A DNA stretch of 64,000 nt from GWE2-40-63 sp050179685 (GTDB lineage Bacteria; Bacteroidota; Bacteroidia; Bacteroidales; SZUA-534). The number at the start of each line of letters is the position of its first letter. The first letter of the stretch is position 1. The stretch spans positions 22,629 through 86,628 of the forward strand of contig JBFXEW010000023.1 of assembly GCA_050179685.1 (NCBI GenBank), in the 5' to 3' direction. Made by a program: the position numbers and the translations under genes. Positions 18,182 to 27,851 of the stretch are shown piece after piece. The notes beneath the pieces are model-generated. The model did not search any database, was not told where the DNA came from, and worked only from the letters and a program-made list of their open reading frames with translations.

Positions 18182-19537
18182 ATGAAACAAAATTTAATTA
18201 TCATCATTCTATTTATATTAGGAACTTATTTCCAGGCTAATGCGCAGGATTCCCTGCGTCTTTACCTGGGTGATATTCCCGAAAAATATTTTGGAACGGC
18301 TGTTGCCGATGCAAGTAACGAAGCATTTTTTCAAACCATGTACAACTTGCCGGGAAGAACCTATACCAAAAAAATTATCTATAATTTTAATGCACTAACA
18401 GCCGGAAACGAAATGAAGTTTTATGCCATTCATCCCCAGCCCGATGTTTTTGCATTGGATGATGGTGATAAACTTTGCTATTTTGGCGAACAACACGGCC
18501 TACTACCCCGGGGTCATACCTTAGTCTGGCATGCCCAATTACCCTCGTGGCTGGGAGCCGGAACAAGTGGCTACGAAAACAATAACGGATATACCCGCGA
18601 TTCACTGCTTTCCATTTTAAAACATCATATCACCACCATAGTCACACACTATAAAGGTCGTATTAAAGAATGGGATGTGGTAAATGAACCTTTTGAAGGC
18701 GATGGTTCTCTGCGCAAATCAATTTGGCAACAGGTTATTGGCGATGAATACATCGATTCCGCGTTTGTTTGGGCTCATCAGGCCGACCCCGATGCTATTC
18801 TGGTATTAAATGAATATGGCGCTGAACCCTGGGGTACCAGCAAATCGAACGGTATGTTTAATAAAATAAAATCATTGGTTGAGAACGGAATACCGGTTCA
18901 TGCAGCAGGTTTTCAATGTCACGCAACACTCGGACAAAGCAATTTCACCATGATAAAAAATAATATGGAAAGATATCATGAAATTGGTGTGAGTTGTGTA
19001 ATTACCGAACTCGATATTCGTATTCCTGCCAGCCAGATGGGAACGCAATCAGCCTGGGATGCTCAAGCCGCTGACTATGTAAACTATGTAAAATTAATGA
19101 CCGAAACCGATTACTGTCACGGAATAGTGGTATGGGGTTTTACCGATAAATATTCCTGGATACCTGCACATACCAATTATACTGCAGGAGAAGCCTGTTT
19201 ATTTAACGACCTTTTAAATCCTAAACCGGCTTATTATGCTATTGAAGATTATTTTAGAGCTTACTTAGGTTATGATGGAGTAAATCAGGAACTTAAATAC
19301 AAACCCTTTGAACTGATTACAAAGTATAATGAACTTTATATTCACCTGCTCAATCCTGCTTTTACAATAAAACAAGCCCGGATTTTCAATACTATAGGCC
19401 AGCAGGTCGATGTAATTTCAGCTCAACAACTGGTTGGTACAAGTTATCCGCTATCCCATCTGAATAACGGTGTTTATATTCTCGTAATTACCGATGGAAC
19501 TAATCAGAATCACGCAACACGCTTTTTTAAACAATAA
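18182..19537 (+). CDS. GH10 endo-1,4-beta-xylanase with T9SS C-terminal sorting domain
   Basis: Cuts internal xylan backbone bonds. The preferred start is ATG 18182 (451 residues), which exposes a signal peptide (MKQNLIIIILFILGTYFQANA); a frame starting at 18152 would overlap susD. The GH10 barrel shows LPRGHTLVWHAQLPSWL, acid/base Glu169 in WDVVNEPF and nucleophile Glu276 in ITELDIRIP. After about residue 375 a beta-rich domain ends with NNGVYILVITDG and FFKQ, the pattern of type IX secretion type-A sorting domains, so it should be exported to the surface or medium. The loop after the acid/base and the ending WGFTDKYSW are normal for the family. Part of the susCD operon (20 bases after susD). 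Confidence 0.93.
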   Translation: MKQNLIIIILFILGTYFQANAQDSLRLYLGDIPEKYFGTAVADASNEAFFQTMYNLPGRTYTKKIIYNFNALTAGNEMKFYAIHPQPDVFALDDGDKLCYFGEQHGLLPRGHTLVWHAQLPSWLGAGTSGYENNNGYTRDSLLSILKHHITTIVTHYKGRIKEWDVVNEPFEGDGSLRKSIWQQVIGDEYIDSAFVWAHQADPDAILVLNEYGAEPWGTSKSNGMFNKIKSLVENGIPVHAAGFQCHATLGQSNFTMIKNNMERYHEIGVSCVITELDIRIPASQMGTQSAWDAQAADYVNYVKLMTETDYCHGIVVWGFTDKYSWIPAHTNYTAGEACLFNDLLNPKPAYYAIEDYFRAYLGYDGVNQELKYKPFELITKYNELYIHLLNPAFTIKQARIFNTIGQQVDVISAQQLVGTSYPLSHLNNGVYILVITDGTNQNHATRFFKQ

Positions 19538-19564
19538 TTATTTATTAACTAAATTTTATGTATT

Positions 19565-20755
19565 ATGAAAAAACTTACTTTTTTATTGCTGACGCTTGGC
19601 TTGTTTCTTTTTGCCAATGCACAAAATGAAGTTATAATTGACTATGGCTTCGAAGAAGGACAGGAAATTGACAGCTGGGCATCCAGCGCTCTTACCTGGG
19701 AAACTGACAACATGGGTGAAGCACTCACCGGTGAAGGATGTATGAAAGCAACCGTAACCGATGTTGCAGGTTTGGATCCATGGTCATTGCAATGGGTAGC
19801 TCAAGGTATCAGTGTAGAACAAATTTGTTACCGCTACACTGTTTGGACTAAAGCAGAAAACTTAACCGGTACTGATAAAGAAGGTAATACAGTTGATGCT
19901 ACGATAAATATTACCGCTGGTAACTATTTATATGCTGATCGTGGATCACAATATGGTGTTCCGGCAACATTAGACTGGACAAAAACAACCCTAATGATTG
20001 ATCTTACTCCTGAAGAAATCTTTACATCCTTCGGTGCCGAAGCCGCTGGTGACAATTGGCAGGCTTACTTAACAGAAGCAGGTATTACTCATGCCATGCG
20101 TTTGCCTATTCACTTTGGTGCCAACAACAATGTGGTTTATGTTGACGACATAAAAGTTATTGAATCAAATTTAGGAGATGCCTACATGACCAACGGTACC
20201 ACTATGATTCTCGATTTCTTTTTCCAAATGGAAGATGCCGGAGTTGATGTTTCTGCATTTACCATTACTGTAGATGGAACTGAGGTAGCTGCTACTGCTT
20301 ATGAACTCGATGCTGATACGCAAACCAAATTAACGTTAACTTTAGAATCGGCCGTAGCTAAAGATGCAGTGGTTGTTGTTACTGTTGATGATCCTTCTGC
20401 CACTGGTCTTCTTTACGTAGGTGATGGTCCTTCATCTAATGTTGCTGAAGGTTACCTTCCTATGTTAAACGAACTGGTTAACACTGCAAATATTACTACC
20501 AGCATTAACGATGCTAAAGCAGAAGCTCAAATTCGCATGTTCCCTAACCCGGTTAAAAACGAATTGACTATTGAGAGCAATGCAAGAATTAATAAAGTTG
20601 TCATTTTTGATTTAACCGGTAAGATGGTAGCTGAAAAGAATTATCAAAGCATTGAAAATGCAAAAGTAGATGTTTCTGATTTAATCTCAGGAGTTTACAT
20701 GATACAAGTGTCTCACGACAATGGAAATGTTACTTCAAAGAAGCTGATTAAGTAA
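19565..20755 (+). CDS. Secreted carbohydrate-binding-module protein with T9SS sorting domain, no catalytic domain
   Basis: A 396-residue protein with signal peptide (1-19). Residues about 22-200 look like a CBM4/9/22-type jelly roll: DYGFEEGQEIDSW start, GEGCMKATVTD, YRYTVWTKAENLTG and ending VVYVDDIKVIES, typical of xylan-binding modules. Residues about 205-310 form a second beta-rich domain (FTITVDGTEVAATAYELD, VVVVTVDDPSATG) resembling SwmB/Ig-like repeats. The C-terminus is a clear T9SS type-A domain (FPNPVKNELTIES, GVYMIQVSHDNG, KKLIK). No glycosidase motif is present. It is the last gene of the susCD-GH10 unit and precedes a terminator. It may hold xylan at the cell surface, replacing SusE/F. 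Family assignment of the CBM is by pattern only. Confidence 0.75.
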   Translation: MKKLTFLLLTLGLFLFANAQNEVIIDYGFEEGQEIDSWASSALTWETDNMGEALTGEGCMKATVTDVAGLDPWSLQWVAQGISVEQICYRYTVWTKAENLTGTDKEGNTVDATINITAGNYLYADRGSQYGVPATLDWTKTTLMIDLTPEEIFTSFGAEAAGDNWQAYLTEAGITHAMRLPIHFGANNNVVYVDDIKVIESNLGDAYMTNGTTMILDFFFQMEDAGVDVSAFTITVDGTEVAATAYELDADTQTKLTLTLESAVAKDAVVVVTVDDPSATGLLYVGDGPSSNVAEGYLPMLNELVNTANITTSINDAKAEAQIRMFPNPVKNELTIESNARINKVVIFDLTGKMVAEKNYQSIENAKVDVSDLISGVYMIQVSHDNGNVTSKKLIK

Positions 20756-20787
20756 TTCAATCATTTTGCTTTTTAAATAATGAATAT

Positions 20788-20823
20788 GAGGCTGTTATTT
20801 TAAATAAAGTAACAGCCTCTTTC
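20788..20823 (+). terminator. Terminator after the susCD-GH10-CBM unit
   Basis: GAGGCTGTTA (20788-20797) pairs perfectly with TAACAGCCTC (20810-20819) across a 12-base AT loop, followed by TTTCTCC. A reasonable intrinsic terminator or readthrough attenuator before GH35. Confidence 0.75.
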
Positions 20824-20891
20824 TCCTAAACTATACACTTTATTCAATTCATAATAAACATTTTAACGTCATTACACCTAAGAACTATCCG

Positions 20892-22520
20892 GTGAATAAA
20901 TTAATAGCTCATAGTATTTTTATTATTATTCTCTTGTTTTCATCGGGTACACGGGCACAAACCTCCACTCCTTATCTTGCCAAAAAAGGAACGGCAACGC
21001 AACTAATGGTTCACAGCAACCCCTTTCTTATCCGGGGAGGGGAGCTCGGCAATTCCAGTGCGTCGAGTCCGGACTATTTGAACCAAATATGGCCAATCCT
21101 GGAACAAATGAACCTCAACACCATTTTAGCTCCGGTTTATTGGGAGCTTGTGGAACCCACCGAAGGAACTTTTGATTTTTCCTTGGTCGATTCACTTATT
21201 TATCAGTCGCGTAAGCGAAATATGAAATTAATTTTATTATGGTTTGGCAGCTGGAAAAACAGCATGTCGTGCTATGTTCCCGGATGGGTAAAAACCGATG
21301 CCCAACGCTTTCCCCGGGCGATAAATAAAAACGGTCAGGCTGTTGAAATCCTCTCACCTTTTAATGCTAACAATCTGGAAGCCGACAAAAAAGCATTTAC
21401 CTGTTTAATGCAACATTTAAAAACTATTGATTCAAAAGAAAATACAGTAATCATGGTTCAGGTTGAAAACGAAATTGGTATGCTCCCCGATGCCCGCGAT
21501 TACTCACCCAATGCCAATGAAAAATACAACCAGCAGGTTCCGCAAGCTTTTATAAACTATCTTAAAACAAATGAAAAGCAATTGCTGCCTGAATTCAAAA
21601 AACTTTGGGTAACAGCCGGAAAAAAAACACAGGGCACTTGGGCCGAAGTATTTGGCAATTCTAAAAACAGCGAAGAAATTTTTATGGCCTGGCATTTTGC
21701 CCGGTTTACCGAGGAACTGGCAAAAGCAGGCAAATCTGCTTACCCATTACCCATGTTCATCAATGCAGCGCTTAACCGCATAGGTTATGCTCCGGGAGAA
21801 TATCCCAGTGCCGGACCCCTTCCCCATTTAATGGATGTTTGGTGGGCTGGAGCTCCTTCAATCGATATGTTAACACCCGATATTTACTTTCCCGATTTTG
21901 AACATTGGTGCAAGCTTTATCATCGGGGCGGAAATCCGCTGTTTATTCCCGAAGCCCGCTTTGAGCCCTCGGTTGCGGCTAAAATGTTTTATGCTCTAGG
22001 AAATCACGATGCCATGGGATTCAGCCCTTTTTCAATAGAATCGACAGATAATCCGGCTGAAGAATCCATTGTTAAGAGTTATCATCTGATTAAGCAACTG
22101 AGTCCGCTTATTTTAAGCCATCAGGGAACCGGACAAATGGCCGGATTCCGACTTAATAATGAACATTTAAGCGATACACTGATTCTCGGCAGCTATCAAC
22201 TTATTGTAAAACACGATTACACCCTGGGATGGAATCCCGAGGCAAAGAATAATAGTTGGCCCGATGCCGGTGGTATAATTATTTGCACTGCTCCCGGTGA
22301 ATATTGGGTAGCCGGCACCGGTCTGGTAATAAATTTTGCATTGCCTGAAAACAATTCAGGTAGTGCCGGAATATATTCCATCGAAGAAGGAATTTTTTCA
22401 TCAGATTCTATCTGGCAGCCAAATCGCCGTTTGAATGGCGATCAAAGTCACCAGGGAAGACACTTGAGAATTCCGATGAACCGATACAGTATTCAAAAAC
22501 TAAAATTATATACTTATTGA
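20892..22520 (+). CDS. GH35 beta-galactosidase-like (DUF5597-type)
   Basis: A 542-residue exported glycosidase beginning with GTG at 20892; the signal peptide (MNKLIAHSIFIIILLFSSGTRA) follows immediately and no ATG gives it. The TIM barrel reads FLIRGGELGNSSAS, MNLNTILAPVYWELVEPTEG and the acid/base region VQVENEIG (Glu194); the likely nucleophile is Glu354 in FIPEARFEP. This architecture, with ITDGTVY-like replaced by a C-terminal all-beta part, fits the bacterial GH35 group with a DUF5597 C-terminal domain found in xylan and pectin loci. The likely role is removal of beta-galactose or related side groups from complex xylan. It starts the third transcription unit, after a terminator. Specificity is inferred. 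Confidence 0.82.
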   Translation: MNKLIAHSIFIIILLFSSGTRAQTSTPYLAKKGTATQLMVHSNPFLIRGGELGNSSASSPDYLNQIWPILEQMNLNTILAPVYWELVEPTEGTFDFSLVDSLIYQSRKRNMKLILLWFGSWKNSMSCYVPGWVKTDAQRFPRAINKNGQAVEILSPFNANNLEADKKAFTCLMQHLKTIDSKENTVIMVQVENEIGMLPDARDYSPNANEKYNQQVPQAFINYLKTNEKQLLPEFKKLWVTAGKKTQGTWAEVFGNSKNSEEIFMAWHFARFTEELAKAGKSAYPLPMFINAALNRIGYAPGEYPSAGPLPHLMDVWWAGAPSIDMLTPDIYFPDFEHWCKLYHRGGNPLFIPEARFEPSVAAKMFYALGNHDAMGFSPFSIESTDNPAEESIVKSYHLIKQLSPLILSHQGTGQMAGFRLNNEHLSDTLILGSYQLIVKHDYTLGWNPEAKNNSWPDAGGIIICTAPGEYWVAGTGLVINFALPENNSGSAGIYSIEEGIFSSDSIWQPNRRLNGDQSHQGRHLRIPMNRYSIQKLKLYTY

Positions 22521-22576
22521 TTAACAATTGACTAACAGTCAATTATAACCACAATATTAATTATTAAAAAACCATT

Positions 22577-24049
22577 ATGAGCGCTTCTTCACAAAAACTT
22601 TCTGTTCTGGAAAAAATAGGATATAGTTTGGGCGATTTATCGGCAAACCTCATCTTTCAAACCTTAATGACTTTTATTGCGTTTTTCTATACCGATGTAT
22701 ATAAAATACCCCCAGCTACTGCTTCGGCTATTATTTTTGCAGGTGGAATGCTTGGAGCCTTCTTTAATCCGGTAATGGGCATAATTGCCGATCGCACACA
22801 AACCCGCTGGGGAAAATTTCGTCCCTGGATTTTATGGACAGCTGTTCCCTTTGGTGTTATTGCCTTATTGGCCTTCAGTACACCCGATTTTAGTCCCGAA
22901 GGAAAAGTTGTTTACGCAATGATTACCTACATTCTATTGGTAGTAATTTATTCAGCAAACAACCTTCCCTATTCAGCATTAAGTGGAGTTATTACCGGCG
23001 ACATGGCCGAACGCAACAGCCTTTCGTCGTACCGCTTTATAGCGGTTACCACAGCCCAGTTTATAGTGCAGGTATTGCTTCTGCCTTTGGTTCTAATTCT
23101 TGGCGATGGAGACCGAACAGTAGGTTTCGAAAAAACCATGGGTATTTTTGCTGTGGTTGGAATCGTATTTTTTATAATTACTTTTTTAACTACCAAAGAA
23201 CGTATTGTTCCCCGTCCTGAGCAGCAATCAAGCGTAAAACAGGATTTAAGCGATTTATTTAAGAACCGCCCCTGGATTGTTATGTTGCTGCTTACCATCT
23301 TTGTTTTTATTACCCTATCGCTAAAAGGCGGAATGTATGTTTATTATTTTGAACATTATATGAGCGAAGCCCATTTGGCTGCATTTCTCGACAATGTGGG
23401 TTTCAACAGATTTATAGCGGGATTGAACAATTCGCTAACCAGTATCGGGCTACATGGCTTTCAATGGCCCGAGGATGCTCCCACCTCAGCTTTTAGCCTG
23501 TTTAATGCTGGCGGTATTATCTTTATGATGTTTGGTATAGGTTTATCGAAAAGCCTGGCTGACAAATACGGTAAACGCGACGTTTTTGGAACTGCTTTAT
23601 TCCTCTCAACACTTTGCTTACTGGCATTCTACTTTTATTCACCTCAATCGGTAGCATTGGTTTTTGTCAGCCAGATTCTTCACGGATTGTTTTACGGAAT
23701 TACCATTCCTTTACTTTGGGCTATGATTGCCGATGTGGCCGACTATTCTGAATGGAAAAATAACCGAAGGGCCACTGCCATCATCTTTTCAGCCATGATT
23801 TTTGGATTAAAAGCCGGATTAAGTATCGGTGGTGCTTTAGTAGCCGGAATATTAGCCGGTTTTGGTTACGATGAAAGCTTTGTAACCCAATTACCCGGAA
23901 CCATAAACGGAATAAAACTTTCAGTAAGTGTATTTCCAACCATCACCTTTATGATTGGAGTCGCCAGCTTGTTCTTTTACGACATCAATAAAAAGAAAGA
24001 AAGCCTGATTGAAAAAGAATTGCTGGAACGCAGAATTTCTGAAAACTAA
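22577..24049 (+). CDS. GPH-family sugar:cation symporter (MFS)
   Basis: A 490-residue inner-membrane transporter of the glycoside-pentoside-hexuronide:cation symporter family. It has about 12 hydrophobic segments and hallmark family motifs: EKIGYSLGDLSANLIFQ at the N-terminus, FNPVMGIIADRTQTRWGKFRPW in the first cytoplasmic loop, YSALSGVITGDMAERNSL, and DVADYSEWKNNRRATA in the second half. These motifs distinguish it from other MFS proteins. Homologues such as XynP/UidB carry xylosides or glucuronides with sodium or protons. Its neighbours suggest xylobiose, xylo-oligosaccharides or aldouronates as cargo, feeding the cytoplasmic GH43. An inserted region between helices (about 255-300: HYMSEAHLAAFLDNVGFNRF) is longer than in classic members. 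Confidence 0.93.
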   Translation: MSASSQKLSVLEKIGYSLGDLSANLIFQTLMTFIAFFYTDVYKIPPATASAIIFAGGMLGAFFNPVMGIIADRTQTRWGKFRPWILWTAVPFGVIALLAFSTPDFSPEGKVVYAMITYILLVVIYSANNLPYSALSGVITGDMAERNSLSSYRFIAVTTAQFIVQVLLLPLVLILGDGDRTVGFEKTMGIFAVVGIVFFIITFLTTKERIVPRPEQQSSVKQDLSDLFKNRPWIVMLLLTIFVFITLSLKGGMYVYYFEHYMSEAHLAAFLDNVGFNRFIAGLNNSLTSIGLHGFQWPEDAPTSAFSLFNAGGIIFMMFGIGLSKSLADKYGKRDVFGTALFLSTLCLLAFYFYSPQSVALVFVSQILHGLFYGITIPLLWAMIADVADYSEWKNNRRATAIIFSAMIFGLKAGLSIGGALVAGILAGFGYDESFVTQLPGTINGIKLSVSVFPTITFMIGVASLFFYDINKKKESLIEKELLERRISEN

Positions 24050-24082
24050 ATAAAAATATCAACCCTTTAAAAATATAACACG

Positions 24083-25243
24083 ATGAAAACGCTTTTAAGA
24101 AAAACGAAACTATGGGTTGGAATGTCCATAGTTTTAATGGGGCTGGCACTTTATGCCTGCAATCAGCCTGTCAATAAAAATGATTCGAATCATTTATCGC
24201 TAAAACAAGCCTTTGATGGCAAGTTTTATATGGGTGCCGCTTTAAATACCATGCAGGTAAATGGCAACGACCCCAAAGCAACCGAACTGATTGAAAAACA
24301 CTACAACTCAATTGTAGCCGAAAACTGTATGAAAAGCGAATCGCTGCAACCCCAACAAGGTGTTTTTAATTTTAAAGATGCTGATGATTTTGTTGCCTAT
24401 GGCGAGAAAAACAATATGCACATCATTGGGCATACCCTGGTTTGGCATTCACAAACTCCCAAATGGTTATTTGTTGATGCAGAAGGTAACGATGTTCCGC
24501 GCGACACGCTGATTGCCCGCATGAAAAACCACATTCAAACTGTAGTTGGCCGGTACAAAGGCCGTGTACACGGCTGGGATGTTGTTAACGAAGCCATTAG
24601 CGACAGTGCCGGTTTACGCAACAGCAAATTTCTTCAAATTATTGGTCCTGATTACATTGAGCTGGCTTTTAAATTTGCTAACGAAGCCGATCCGGAGGCC
24701 GAATTGTATTATAACGATTATGCCATGAATAAACCCAATAAGCGAGCTGAAGCCGTTAAGCTGGCACAAAACCTTATCGATAAAGGAATCCGCATCGATG
24801 GAATTGGAATGCAGGGTCATTATGGATTAATGTACGATGTGTTTGACGAAGTGGAACATAGTATACTGGCATATTCTGCACTTGGATTAAAAGTAATGGT
24901 TACTGAACTCGATATAACCGTATTACCCAATCCAAACAGGCAAATAACAGCTGAAATATCACAAAACCATGAACTAAAGGCTGAATACAATCCTTATGAA
25001 AATGGTTTGCCCGATTCTGTCTCCATTGAACTCACCAATTACTACACCCGTTTGTTTAAAATCTACCTGAAACATAGCGATAAAATTAGTCGGGTAACTT
25101 TTTGGGGAGTTAACGATGGTCAATCATGGCGCAATTACTGGCCCATTCATGGTCGGGTCGACTATCCGCTACCTTTCGATCGCAATTACGAACCCAAGCC
25201 TATGGTTGAACAAATTATAAAGCTGGCTGCTGAAACCAAATGA
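24083..25243 (+). CDS. GH10 endo-1,4-beta-xylanase, lipoprotein
   Basis: A 386-residue xylanase. The N-terminal hydrophobic segment ends at a lipobox-like LYAC (Cys about 26), so it should be a membrane-anchored lipoprotein rather than freely secreted. GH10 motifs are complete: SIVAENCMKSESLQP, HIIGHTLVWHSQTPKWL, acid/base Glu170 in WDVVNEAI, nucleophile Glu275 in VTELDITVLP and VTFWGVNDGQSW. There is no C-terminal sorting domain, in contrast to the first GH10. It follows the symporter by 33 bases. Likely job: shorten decorated xylo-oligosaccharides after or during import. Confidence 0.95.
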   Translation: MKTLLRKTKLWVGMSIVLMGLALYACNQPVNKNDSNHLSLKQAFDGKFYMGAALNTMQVNGNDPKATELIEKHYNSIVAENCMKSESLQPQQGVFNFKDADDFVAYGEKNNMHIIGHTLVWHSQTPKWLFVDAEGNDVPRDTLIARMKNHIQTVVGRYKGRVHGWDVVNEAISDSAGLRNSKFLQIIGPDYIELAFKFANEADPEAELYYNDYAMNKPNKRAEAVKLAQNLIDKGIRIDGIGMQGHYGLMYDVFDEVEHSILAYSALGLKVMVTELDITVLPNPNRQITAEISQNHELKAEYNPYENGLPDSVSIELTNYYTRLFKIYLKHSDKISRVTFWGVNDGQSWRNYWPIHGRVDYPLPFDRNYEPKPMVEQIIKLAAETK

Positions 25244-25258
25244 ACTTTTTAAAAAAGC

Positions 25259-25282
25259 AGGGCAAGTTTTAACCCTTGCCCT
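25259..25282 (+). other. Intercistronic hairpin between GH10 and GH30
   Basis: AGGGCAAG (25259-25266) pairs with CTTGCCCT (25275-25282) over an 8-base loop. On the plus strand it is not followed by a T-run, so it may be an RNA-stabilising or processing structure inside the operon rather than a true terminator. Confidence 0.45.
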
Positions 25283-25300
25283 ACTTAAAACTATCCCAAC

Positions 25301-26767
25301 ATGCATAAATGCTACACTTATTTCCTAATTCTAATCATCATAATGCTAAGTCAATTATCGCTTAGCGCTCAAACAATAACAGTCGATTCCAATACAGAAT
25401 ATCAATTAATTCGTGGTTTTGGGGGAGTCAATATGCCCTCCTGGATTGGCAACCTGACTACCGATCAGGTAACCACGGCTTTTGGAAACGACGACGGACA
25501 ATTGGGATTTAGTATTTTACGAATTAAAGTTCCCAATCAAACGTCAGGATTTGCCCAGGAAGTAAGAGCAGCAGAAACGGCAAAAAATTTGGGAGCACTT
25601 ATTATGGCTTCGCCCTGGTCGCCTCCAGCGGCTTATAAAAGCAACCTAAACAGTATTGGCGGATATTTAAACGATACCAGTTACGACGATTATGCCAATT
25701 ATCTGGTCGGTTTTGTTGAGTATATGGAGTCGAATAATATTCCTATCGAAGCTGTATCGATACAAAACGAACCCGATATTGCTGTTGATTATGAGTCGTG
25801 CGACTGGACACCGGAACAAATGACTGCATTTTTAATCAGTCAGGGCGAAAAACTCAAACACCTGAATATTGTGGTATCGGAATCGTATCGTTTTGACAAA
25901 AAACAAACCGATACCATTTTGAATAATCCCGAAGCCTTGCAGTATGTCGACATTATTGGAGGACACATCTATGGTTCGGGTTTGGCCGATTATCCTCTGG
26001 CGCGCGAAAAAGGTAAGGAGGTTTGGATGACCGAGCACCTGAACACAGATACCACCTGGACTGCAGTTTTAGGAACCGGAAAAGAAATTAACGATTGTAT
26101 GCAGGCTAATTTCAATGCCTACTTATGGTGGTACATCCGAAGGTTTTATGGACCACTTTCAGACCAGGGAAACATAACCAAACGTGGCTATGTTATGGCA
26201 CAATATTCCAAATTTGTACGCCCCGGTTTTAAAAGAATCGCTGCATCGACCAACAATTTATCAAACGTATATGTAACAGCTTATAAAAGTGACACAAACG
26301 TCATTGTAGTTGTGGTTAATCGCAACAGTAGTTCAAAAAACATCGAGATTTCAATTCCTGAAGCATCATTTCCCAACCTGGCTAAATACACCACATCGAA
26401 ATCAAAAAATTTGGAGAAGGAGGCTATTGTTCCCGGAACTCAAAATTTGTTTTCAGTTACTGTCGATGCCAGCAGCGTAACAACCTTTGTGGGAACAAAA
26501 GAGGAAGCAACCCATATGGTAAATGTTCCAATAGATGAATGCATACAAATTTATCCCAATCCGGCTCATGACAAACTTTACATAAATACACCGGAAAACT
26601 TGGTTGATGCCAGGTGGATAATACTGAGCCAATTGGGTGACGTACTATTTTCTGGTCAGTTGGTACCAAATCAGGACATCAATTTACAGTCGTTAGCACC
26701 GGGAATTTATTTTATTCAAATAGAACAATCAAATAAGGTGTTTTCCAAAAAATTTATCAGACAATAA
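25301..26767 (+). CDS. GH30 (subfamily 8-like) glucuronoxylanase with T9SS sorting domain
   Basis: A 488-residue secreted enzyme. Signal peptide (1-23, ending LSAQ). The catalytic (beta/alpha)8 barrel begins QLIRGFGGVNMPSWIG; the acid/base is Glu157 in SIQNEPD and the nucleophile Glu245 in VWMTEHLN. MASPWSPPAAYKSN and the beta-side domain with VTAYKSDTNVIVVVVNRN match GH30_8 enzymes, which cut xylan at positions set by a glucuronic acid side chain. The C-terminus (IQIYPNPAHDKLYI, APGIYFIQIEQSNK, KKFIRQ) is a T9SS type-A sorting domain, so it is exported. The fit with GH67 and GH115 in the same locus supports glucuronoxylan as substrate. Subfamily is judged by pattern. Confidence 0.9.
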   Translation: MHKCYTYFLILIIIMLSQLSLSAQTITVDSNTEYQLIRGFGGVNMPSWIGNLTTDQVTTAFGNDDGQLGFSILRIKVPNQTSGFAQEVRAAETAKNLGALIMASPWSPPAAYKSNLNSIGGYLNDTSYDDYANYLVGFVEYMESNNIPIEAVSIQNEPDIAVDYESCDWTPEQMTAFLISQGEKLKHLNIVVSESYRFDKKQTDTILNNPEALQYVDIIGGHIYGSGLADYPLAREKGKEVWMTEHLNTDTTWTAVLGTGKEINDCMQANFNAYLWWYIRRFYGPLSDQGNITKRGYVMAQYSKFVRPGFKRIAASTNNLSNVYVTAYKSDTNVIVVVVNRNSSSKNIEISIPEASFPNLAKYTTSKSKNLEKEAIVPGTQNLFSVTVDASSVTTFVGTKEEATHMVNVPIDECIQIYPNPAHDKLYINTPENLVDARWIILSQLGDVLFSGQLVPNQDINLQSLAPGIYFIQIEQSNKVFSKKFIRQ

Positions 26768-26837
26768 ATTTTAAAATTCGCCCTTTTGAAAAATTTAAAT
26801 CAAATAAAAAGATAAAGTCAAATTAAAGAATACAAGC

Positions 26838-27809
26838 ATGAACAAATCAAAATATTTAGTCAAGGATTTATACACAGCCGACCCTTCGGCTCATGTATTC
26901 AACGGAAAACTTTACATTTATCCGTCGCACGATATTGAATCGGGAATTCCAGAGAATGATAATGGCGACCATTTCGACATGCGCGATTATCATGTTTTTT
27001 CAATGGACGATATTAACGGCGAAGTTACCGACCATGGCGTAGCTCTCGATGTAAAACAGGTTCCCTGGTCAGGTCGTCAAATGTGGGCTCCCGACGCAGC
27101 AGAAAAAAATGGAACCTATTATTTTTATTTTCCTTTAAAAGATAAAACAGATATATTCCGAATTGGCGTGGCAGTGAGCGATTCTCCCACAGGCCCTTTT
27201 AAAGCTGAAACCAACCCTATTATTGGTAGTTACAGCATCGATCCGGCGGTTTATAAAGATAACGACAACGATTACTACATGTATTTTGGTGGTCTTTGGG
27301 GCGGGCAACTGCAACGGTATCGCAACAACAAAGCACAGGAATGTGGAAAAGAACCCGCCGATAATGAACCGGCTCTTTGTCCCAAAGTCGCAAAAATGAG
27401 CAGCAACATGCTTGAATTTGCCGAAGAACCCCGCGATTTAGTCATTTTAGACGAAAAAGGAAATCCTTTACTGGCCGGTGATCACGAACGGCGCTTTTTC
27501 GAAGCTGCCTGGATGCACAAATACAAGGGTAAATATTACTTTTCGTATTCAACCGGGAATACCCACCTGCTTTGCTATGCAATCGGTGATAATCCTTACG
27601 GACCTTTTACCTGGCAGGGCGTTATATTAACTCCGGTAGTTGGCTGGACAACCCACCACTCCATTTGTGAATTTAAGGGTAAATGGTACCTCTTTCATCA
27701 CGACAGTAAACCATCGGGAGGAAAAACCTGGCTACGCAGCATAAAAGTCGCTGAAATAAACTACCGATCGGATGGAACCATTGAACCCATCGATGGATTA
27801 GCTGATTAG
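26838..27809 (+). CDS. GH43 (subfamily 1-like) beta-xylosidase/arabinofuranosidase, cytoplasmic
   Basis: A 323-residue single-domain GH43. Catalytic residues are visible: base Asp15 in YTADPSAHV, pKa-tuning Asp135 in SIDPAVYKD and acid Glu222 in RRFFEAAWMH. Long conserved stretches (KLYIYPSHDIESG, GRQMWAPDAAEKNGTYYFYFP, WTTHHSICEFKGKWYLFHHD) resemble subfamily 1 enzymes of xylan loci. It has no signal peptide, so it probably finishes xylo-oligosaccharides in the cytoplasm after uptake by the GPH symporter. It has no accessory domain. GH43 at the left end of the window is exported and much longer, so the two are not redundant. Confidence 0.9.
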   Translation: MNKSKYLVKDLYTADPSAHVFNGKLYIYPSHDIESGIPENDNGDHFDMRDYHVFSMDDINGEVTDHGVALDVKQVPWSGRQMWAPDAAEKNGTYYFYFPLKDKTDIFRIGVAVSDSPTGPFKAETNPIIGSYSIDPAVYKDNDNDYYMYFGGLWGGQLQRYRNNKAQECGKEPADNEPALCPKVAKMSSNMLEFAEEPRDLVILDEKGNPLLAGDHERRFFEAAWMHKYKGKYYFSYSTGNTHLLCYAIGDNPYGPFTWQGVILTPVVGWTTHHSICEFKGKWYLFHHDSKPSGGKTWLRSIKVAEINYRSDGTIEPIDGLAD

Positions 27810-27851
27810 TTTAAAACACAGGATTATGATTTTTAACTAAAGCCTATTAAA

